NCBI GenBank assembly: GCA_023430775.1 | Contig: JAEYYY010000833.1 | Location: forward strand, 1-10,035 | Direction of reading: 5' to 3' | Source of the DNA: Pseudomonadota bacterium | GTDB taxonomy: Bacteria; Myxococcota_A; Polyangia; Haliangiales; Haliangiaceae | Length of the DNA stretch: 10,035 nucleotides | Shown here: in pieces, positions 5,585-10,035 of the stretch | How the letters are laid out: every line of letters begins with the position of its first letter | Position numbering within the stretch: the stretch's first letter is position 1 | Notes under the pieces: generated by a model | Told to the model about the DNA's origin: nothing | What the model saw: only the letters and a program-made list of their open reading frames with translations | Database searches by the model: none | Translations under genes and position numbers: made by a program

Positions 5585-7072
5585 ATGAGCGCGGACACCT
5601 GGACCGGGAGAGTGATCGACAACCGGTACGTCGTCGAAGCGATGCTCGGGCAGGGCGGCATGGGCGTGGTCTTGAAGGCGCGCCACAAGTTCACGGGCGC
5701 CGAGGTCGCGCTCAAGATGCTGAAGCCCGACATGCTCGTGAACGAGCAGGCCAAGGAGCGGTTCCTCGGCGAGGCACGCACGCCGACCTCGATCGGCCAC
5801 CCCGGCATCGTCCAGGTGATGGATGCGGGCACCACGCCGGAGGGCGAGCTCTACATCGCGATGGAGCTGCTGGTCGGCAAGACGCTGCGCCAGGCGATGT
5901 ATCCGCCGATGCCGCCGCAGATCGCGCGCCGCATCCTGCTCGAGCTGCTCGACGCACTCGGTGCGGCGCACACGCGCGGAATCATCCACCGTGACCTCAA
6001 GCCCGAGAACGTGTTCCTCGTCGGTGCCGCCGGCACGGTGAAGCTGCTCGACTTCGGCATCGCCAAGGTGGTGCAGCTCGGTCGCACGCAGGCCGGCATG
6101 ATGCTCGGCACGCTCAGCTACATGGCGCCGGAGCAGCTATCGGATGCGAGCAGCGTCGATCCACGCGCCGATCTGTGGGCGGTCGGCGTGATGGTCTACG
6201 AGATGGTGACCGGCAAGCTGCCGTTCCGCGGCACCCAGCTCGCCGAGATCATGACGGCACTGGCGACCCAGGAGCCCGATCCGATCAAGGCGTACGTGCC
6301 GCAGGCGACGCCGGCGATGGAGCAGTTCTTCGCCAAGGCGCTCAGCAAGGATCGCAACAATCGCTATGCGTCCGCGCAGGACATGGCGATGGGTGTGTCG
6401 TCGATGCTGCTCGAAGGCACCGCGCCGATCGGGTCGACGCTGACGGGCCTCGGCCCGAAGAGCAACGTGATGACGGCCGCCGACAGCGGGCCGCAGATTC
6501 CGAGCCGCCAGTTCGGTGCGCCGAGCCCGGCCGTCAGCACCGCGCAGCCGGTGACCAGCCCGACGCCGGCGCCGTTCGCACCGCACGTGCCGCCGCCATC
6601 GAATCCGACGCCGGCCCCGATGACGCCGAGCGCGCCACCGTTCACCGCGCCGCCTGCCATGCCGACCGGCAACCAGTGGGCGCAGGGCCACGGCTTCGTC
6701 AACGACCTTCCGGAGAAGAAGAAGGGCGGCGGCTTCGACAAGACATCGTGGATCGTGATCGGCGGCGTCGTCGTCGCGATGGCGATCGTGATCGTGGTCT
6801 ACACGATGAAGAGCAATTCGGTGAAGCAGGGCTTCGAGGACTGCTCGACCACCTGCGAGACGCTCGCGAAGTGCAGCTCGGAGATCGACGACGCGCTGTG
6901 CACCATCAAGTGCGGCATCGAGCCCAAGACCGAGACCTGCGTCGAGGAGAGCGGCGGCTCGTGCGAGGTGTTCGCGGCGTGTATCCAGCGCGTCGGCGGC
7001 AAGATGCCGAACAGCCAGTTCGAGCCGAGCGATACCGACAACGGTCTCGAGCTCGAGCCCGCGAGCCCGTGA
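5585..7072 (+). CDS. Transmembrane Ser/Thr protein kinase with Cys-rich extracytoplasmic domain
   Basis: A 495-residue Hanks-type kinase with all catalytic marks: glycine loop GQGGMGVV (near residue 24), ATP-anchoring Lys44 in VALKML, catalytic Asp137 in HRDLKPEN, metal-binding Asp156 in DFGIAK, MAPEQ in the activation segment, and DLWAVGVMVYEM. The kinase domain spans about 14-270. An Ala/Pro/Thr-rich linker (about 300-365) leads to a basic EKKKGGG patch and one membrane helix at 389-408. The remaining 87 residues should face the periplasm. They carry eight cysteines at 420, 424, 430, 439, 443, 452, 460 and 466, an even number that suggests disulfide bonding, and end in an acidic Ser/Pro tail. 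This layout suits a receptor kinase that reads an envelope signal and phosphorylates cytoplasmic targets. The ATG at 5585 is chosen for its place 9 nt after TAGGCT and the typical short pre-kinase segment. Ligand and targets are unknown. Confidence 0.93.
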   Translation: MSADTWTGRVIDNRYVVEAMLGQGGMGVVLKARHKFTGAEVALKMLKPDMLVNEQAKERFLGEARTPTSIGHPGIVQVMDAGTTPEGELYIAMELLVGKTLRQAMYPPMPPQIARRILLELLDALGAAHTRGIIHRDLKPENVFLVGAAGTVKLLDFGIAKVVQLGRTQAGMMLGTLSYMAPEQLSDASSVDPRADLWAVGVMVYEMVTGKLPFRGTQLAEIMTALATQEPDPIKAYVPQATPAMEQFFAKALSKDRNNRYASAQDMAMGVSSMLLEGTAPIGSTLTGLGPKSNVMTAADSGPQIPSRQFGAPSPAVSTAQPVTSPTPAPFAPHVPPPSNPTPAPMTPSAPPFTAPPAMPTGNQWAQGHGFVNDLPEKKKGGGFDKTSWIVIGGVVVAMAIVIVVYTMKSNSVKQGFEDCSTTCETLAKCSSEIDDALCTIKCGIEPKTETCVEESGGSCEVFAACIQRVGGKMPNSQFEPSDTDNGLELEPASP

Positions 7073-7135
7073 CGGTCTCGTAGAAACGCGCCTGATCTCG
7101 CGGTTATTGCGATGCAGAGCGCGGGTCGCGTGCGC

Positions 7136-7141
7136 TAGGCT
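7136..7141 (+). promoter_or_regulatory. Putative -10 (TAGGCT) of the FlgT-like gene
   Basis: CTAGGCTC again, with 8 nt to the ATG at 7150. The TG of an extended -10 is not in register here. TTGCGA at 7107-7112 resembles a -35, but its 23-bp spacing is too long. The remaining intergenic bases 7073-7135 show no terminator. Confidence 0.5.
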
Positions 7142-7149
7142 CCAGGCAC

Positions 7150-8331
7150 ATGCGTGCTGTTGTGATCGCGATCCTGCTCGTGCTCGCCGTCGGGAGCGCG
7201 CGCGCCGAGGACATCGCGGGCTACCAGGTCGACGGCGATGCCGATGCCGGTGGCGCGGACCCGCGGGTCGCCGCCCTCGACGAGGCATTCGGTCGCGCGG
7301 TCGCGATGGCGCTCGCCGACGTCCTCGATGCGGCCACGCGCAAGACGCACAAGCAGGTGCTCGACAAGGAGATCCTCGGCCGCGCCCGGTTGTGGGTGGC
7401 CGGCTTCAAGGTCGACAAGGACGACACCATCGATGGCCGCAGGCAACTGACGGCCACGGTGCGTGTCGATCGCGACAAGATGCGCGCGCGCCTCGACCAG
7501 CTCGACATCGCAGCCGCGGGCGGCAGCGGCCCGGATGCCGCGGTCGGCGCTCGCACCGGCGTGATCCTCCTGCGGGTCACCGAGACCGGTGGCATGCGCA
7601 GCAGCTTCGGCGCCGGCTCGGAGAAGGAAGTCCCCGGGCTCGGCGCGCTGTCGTCGGCGCTCCGCGGTAGCGGCATCACGATCAAGCGCGCCAGCGCGAG
7701 CGGCACCACGGCGCGGCCCACCGGCGATCTGCCGCTCGACGACGAGGATGCCGAGGCGATCGCGGTCGATTCCAGGTCCGAGCTGGCGGTGATCGCCGGC
7801 GTCACGGTCAGCGCGGCGGTCGCGGTGCGAGGCGTCGCAACGCCGGCGTCGCTGGTCACCGCCCACGTTCGAGTGGTCAGCCGCAGCAGAAAGCTGGTCG
7901 GGCAGGGCGTCGCGTCGGTCGCCAGCCGCGGCACCGATGCCTCGGCGACCCAGGCGGCGATCGATCGCGCGCTGCTCGGTGCCGTCGGTGATGCGATGCC
8001 GTCGCCGGCCGACACCGCGATCGCGGGTCCCAAGGGCTTCACCGGCGACGACACGCCGATCGCCGAGCCCGGCGTGGTGCTGATCCGGATGCCGGCGAAG
8101 ACGCCGTTCGCACTGGTCGCCGCGGAGCTCAAGTATCTGTCGGGTGCCAGGGGCATCAGCCGCGCGGCGCTCCACCGGGTGTCGCCCGGTGGCTGGGTGA
8201 TCGGCGTGACCACGTCGGAGTCGGTGCAGAAGATCGCGTCGATCGCGAAGAAGGCGCCGACCAGCGATACCAGCGTGCAGGTCAAGATCGTCGGCGAGCT
8301 CGTCGAGCTGGCGATCGCGGGAGGCCGGTGA
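7150..8331 (+). CDS. Secreted FlgT/LPP20-like envelope protein, unknown function
   Basis: A 393-residue exported protein with signal peptide MRAVVIAILLVLAVGSARA and a likely cut after residue 19. The mature N-terminal section (about 20-115) has DPRVAALDEAFGRAVAMAL, a long helix, WVAGFKV and RQLTATVRVDRDKMRARLDQL. This helix-then-strands pattern resembles the N-terminal domain of flagellar assembly protein FlgT and LPP20-type folds. A middle section (about 135-285) has GVILLRVTE, LAVIAGVTVSAAVAV and VTAHVRVVSRS, like the strand-rich middle domains of FlgT/LpoB/CsgG-like proteins. A C-terminal section (about 315-393) starts GVVLIRMPAKTPF and ends VKIVGELVELAIA. No flagellar gene is nearby, so a flagellar role is not implied; a periplasmic scaffold or cell-wall enzyme activator is possible. 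The family link is from pattern resemblance only. Its stop shares one base with the next start. Confidence 0.75.
   Translation: MRAVVIAILLVLAVGSARAEDIAGYQVDGDADAGGADPRVAALDEAFGRAVAMALADVLDAATRKTHKQVLDKEILGRARLWVAGFKVDKDDTIDGRRQLTATVRVDRDKMRARLDQLDIAAAGGSGPDAAVGARTGVILLRVTETGGMRSSFGAGSEKEVPGLGALSSALRGSGITIKRASASGTTARPTGDLPLDDEDAEAIAVDSRSELAVIAGVTVSAAVAVRGVATPASLVTAHVRVVSRSRKLVGQGVASVASRGTDASATQAAIDRALLGAVGDAMPSPADTAIAGPKGFTGDDTPIAEPGVVLIRMPAKTPFALVAAELKYLSGARGISRAALHRVSPGGWVIGVTTSESVQKIASIAKKAPTSDTSVQVKIVGELVELAIAGGR
8319..8324 (+). promoter_or_regulatory. Shine-Dalgarno of the PEGA-like gene
   Basis: GGGAGG lies 6 nt before the ATG at 8331 but only 3 nt before the GTG at 8328, which decides for the ATG. 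It is the clearest ribosome binding site in the window, and it occurs at a gene inside an operon rather than at the head of one. Confidence 0.65.
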
Positions 8332-8657
8332 TGACCTGGAAGGCCAAGCTTCGCGTCGTGCTGTTCGCGCTGGTGATCGCGATCGGCAACGGCTGCGGCG
8401 GCCGCAACGGCCCGACGCAGGCGCCGCGCGAGAACGCCGTGGTCGTGCTCAAGGCCAACGTGCGCGATGCCCAGCTCTACGTCGATGGTCGGTTCATTGG
8501 CCCGCTCGACGCGATCGGCGGCGGTGTCGCCGTGGCGCCGGGGATCCACCGGTTCGAGCTCCGCCACGAGGAGTACTTCTCCACGTACCTCGAGCTCGAG
8601 CTGGCGAAGGCAGAGCGCAGGAAGCTCTCCGTCGAGCTCGCTCCCGTCCTGCCCTGA
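8331..8657 (+). CDS. Small PEGA-like putative lipoprotein
   Basis: A 108-residue exported protein. A basic N-terminus (MTWKAKLR) precedes a hydrophobic stretch VVLFALVIAIG and then Cys22 in GNGCGG. This looks like a lipoprotein signal, but the lipobox is imperfect, with Gly-Asn-Gly before the Cys instead of Leu-Ala-Gly. From residue about 38 it has the strand pattern of a PEGA or related small surface beta-sandwich: VVVLKANVRDAQLYVDG, IGPLDAIGGGVAVAPG, HRFELRHEEYF and RRKLSVELAPVLP. PEGA domains are common in surface proteins and near Ser/Thr kinases in myxobacteria; their partners are mostly unknown. The ATG overlaps the stop of the FlgT-like gene by one base, so the two are translationally coupled and likely act together. 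An alternative GTG start at 8328 adds one Met. Confidence 0.75.
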   Translation: MTWKAKLRVVLFALVIAIGNGCGGRNGPTQAPRENAVVVLKANVRDAQLYVDGRFIGPLDAIGGGVAVAPGIHRFELRHEEYFSTYLELELAKAERRKLSVELAPVLP

Positions 8658-8681
8658 ATCGCAGGCTGGCGAGGGCGCTGG

Positions 8682-8695
8682 CTCGGCTCGCCGAG
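8682..8695. repeat. Inverted repeat before the hydrolase -10
   Basis: CTCGGC and GCCGAG flank a 2-nt centre (TC), 24 nt after the PEGA-like gene stop and 6 nt before the TACGCT hexamer. It could be a terminator stem (no T-tract is seen) or an operator. Its place relative to the -10 resembles the palindrome before the kinase gene. Confidence 0.35.
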
Positions 8696-8701
8696 GACGC
8701 G

Positions 8702-8707
8702 TACGCT
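8702..8707 (+). promoter_or_regulatory. Putative -10 (TACGCT) of the hydrolase gene
   Basis: TACGCT fits TAnnnT and is 6 nt from the GTG start at 8714, again implying a leaderless message. No clear -35 is present. Confidence 0.4.
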
Positions 8708-8713
8708 GCGCAG

Positions 8714-9934
8714 GTGCTGATCTCGAAGACCTACTGGGGCGGCATGCCGTTCTGGTTTCGCCGGCCGCCCGAGCACGCGGCCGTAGAGTCGCTGGTGCTG
8801 CGCGCGCACGATCTGCGGCAGCTGCGCGCGCTCTACTGGACGAGCACGGCACGGCCAGCGCCGAAGATCGGCGTCGTCGTGATCCATCCGCGCGTCGACT
8901 TCACGCAGCACTACGCGATCCCGCGCCTCGTCGACGCCGGCTTCGGCGTGCTCGCCGCGCAGACCCGCCATGCCGGCAACGACACGATGGCGGAGCACGA
9001 GGAGATGGTCCTCGACGTCGGCGCGTGCGTGCGCCACCTCAAGGAGAAGCGCGGCGTCGACAAGGTCGTCCTGTTCGGCAACTGCGGTGGCGGCTCGCTG
9101 TCGGCGTTCTATCAGGCGCAAGCGCAGGCCGCGCCCGCGGATCGCTTGAAGACCTCGCCTGGCGGCTTCCCGACATTCTTCGACGGCGCGACGCTGCCGG
9201 CCGCCGACGCGGTGATCTACACGGCGCCGCATCGCGGCCAGGGCAACGTCATGCTCGCCGCGATCGATCCGTCGGTGACCGACGAGCGCGATCCGATGTC
9301 CTGCGATCCCGCGCTCGACATGTACGACCCGGCCAACGGCTTCGCGGCGCCGCCGGCCCCGTCGAAGTACTCGCCCGAGTTCCTCGCGACCTACCGCGAA
9401 GCGCAGCGCGCCCGCGTCGCGCGGCTCGATGCCTACGCCCGAGAGCAGATCGAGCTCTCGAAGACGGCGACCGACCCGCGGCGCAAGGCACACGAGCCGG
9501 TGATGGTCGTCTACCGAACGATGGCGAACCCGGCGTTCGTCGATCGCACGATCGATCCATCCGGCCGCGACTACGGCTCGCTGCTGTCCGAGCGCCCCGA
9601 CCTGATGAACTACGCCGCGCTCGGCCTCGCTCGCACCTGCACGCCGCGCGCGTGGCTATCGACGTGGTCGGGACTGTCGTCGAACGCCGATCTGGTCAAG
9701 AACGTCGCCAGGATCACGACGCCGACGCTGCTCGTCCACGCCGGCCGCGATCGCGAGATCTTTCCGTCCGACATCGAGGCGATCGGCAACGCCATGGCGT
9801 CGACCGACAAGCGCGTCGAGACCATCGCCGACGCGCGCCATTACTTCGAGCCCGAGCTCGGCGCGAAGGAAGCACCGCACGTCGAGGCCTGCATGGACCT
9901 CGTCGTTCCCTGGATCCAGGAGCGCTTCGCGTGA
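8714..9934 (+). CDS. Alpha/beta hydrolase with predicted cysteine nucleophile
   Basis: A 406-residue protein with no signal peptide, so probably cytoplasmic. The alpha/beta hydrolase core is visible: strand IGVVVIHPRVDFTQHY, the strand VDKVVLFGNCGGGSL whose nucleophile elbow holds Cys124 (G-N-C-G-G), the late strand TPTLLVHAGRDREIFP with the likely acid Asp346, and ADARHYFEPE with the likely base His376. A Cys in place of the usual Ser is known in dienelactone hydrolases and PHA synthases; most esterases have Ser. A long insert (about 145-315) between elbow and acid forms a probable lid. It is longer than dienelactone hydrolase (about 240 residues), and I see no firm match to PHA synthase. 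The GTG start at 8714 lies 6 nt after TACGCT. Its stop overlaps the next gene as GTGA, so the two are coupled. The substrate is unknown; a thioester or lactone would fit a Cys enzyme. Confidence 0.85.
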   Translation: MLISKTYWGGMPFWFRRPPEHAAVESLVLRAHDLRQLRALYWTSTARPAPKIGVVVIHPRVDFTQHYAIPRLVDAGFGVLAAQTRHAGNDTMAEHEEMVLDVGACVRHLKEKRGVDKVVLFGNCGGGSLSAFYQAQAQAAPADRLKTSPGGFPTFFDGATLPAADAVIYTAPHRGQGNVMLAAIDPSVTDERDPMSCDPALDMYDPANGFAAPPAPSKYSPEFLATYREAQRARVARLDAYAREQIELSKTATDPRRKAHEPVMVVYRTMANPAFVDRTIDPSGRDYGSLLSERPDLMNYAALGLARTCTPRAWLSTWSGLSSNADLVKNVARITTPTLLVHAGRDREIFPSDIEAIGNAMASTDKRVETIADARHYFEPELGAKEAPHVEACMDLVVPWIQERFA

Positions 9935-10035
9935 CCGCGCGCCACCCGACGACGAGCACCTGGACGTTTCCGCCCGCCGATCGCCCGGCGCTCGCGGCCG
10001 GCCGCGAGCGCCCCCCCCTCACCGAGCTCGCCGCC
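9931..10035 (+). CDS. Unidentified gene, N-terminal fragment
   Basis: The first 35 codons of a gene that runs off the right edge. The GTG at 9931 overlaps the hydrolase stop as GTGA, and the frame stays open to the end, beginning MTARHPTTSTWTFPPADRPA and ending LTELAA. There is no signal peptide or membrane helix in this part. The LTELAA ending is the sort of segment seen near the N-terminus of AMP-forming acyl-CoA ligases, but this is far too little to assign a function. A run of eight C at 10010-10018 with one G break nearby should be checked for sequencing error. Confidence 0.55.
   Translation, partial: MTARHPTTSTWTFPPADRPALAAGRERPPLTELAA

Noticed and set aside
8328..8330. GTG start for the PEGA-like gene (GTGA overlap)
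   Set aside because: GGGAGG would be only 3 nt away, too close for normal initiation; the ATG at 8331 has 6-nt spacing.
7221..8852. 543-codon minus-strand frame opposite the FlgT-like, PEGA-like and hydrolase genes
   Set aside because: It spans three plausible plus-strand genes with signal peptide and domain patterns, while its own translation is Ser/Arg/Ala-rich with no recognisable fold.

Overview
The window is about 10 kb of very G+C-rich DNA (roughly 70% by eye). It is densely packed with genes on both strands and has no rRNA, tRNA, CRISPR array, insertion sequence or integrase that I can see. The content suggests a myxobacterium-like deltaproteobacterium: a eukaryote-like Ser/Thr kinase with an Ala/Pro-rich linker and a Cys-rich outer domain, a PEGA-like small lipoprotein, a sterol-desaturase-family hydroxylase, and GTG starts with GTGA overlaps. 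That placement is inference, not proof.

Layout. Positions 1-1719 are a minus-strand, translationally coupled set read right to left: a di-iron sterol desaturase/fatty acid hydroxylase, then a small His-rich membrane protein, then the first 54 codons of a MacB/FtsX-like ABC permease that runs off the left edge. A 100-bp divergent promoter region (1720-1819) separates it from guaB-guaA (1820-4859, plus), the two last enzymes of GMP synthesis. Next come four plus-strand genes with an envelope theme: a secreted LPP20-like protein (4883-5524), a membrane Ser/Thr kinase (5585-7072), a secreted FlgT/LPP20-like protein (7150-8331) and a coupled PEGA-like putative lipoprotein (8331-8657). The right end holds an alpha/beta hydrolase with a cysteine nucleophile (8714-9934) and the first 35 codons of a coupled, unidentified gene (9931 onward).

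How it fits together. guaBA is housekeeping. The kinase and the three small exported proteins around it look like an envelope-sensing or envelope-assembly cassette, but nothing in the sequence proves that they interact. The most striking non-coding signal is a TAnnnT -10-like hexamer, three times inside the identical octamer CTAGGCTC. It sits 5-9 nt before the start codon of nearly every transcription-unit-leading gene, as expected for leaderless or nearly leaderless mRNAs. Genes inside operons instead use 1-4-bp overlaps or short gaps, and at least one has a clear Shine-Dalgarno.
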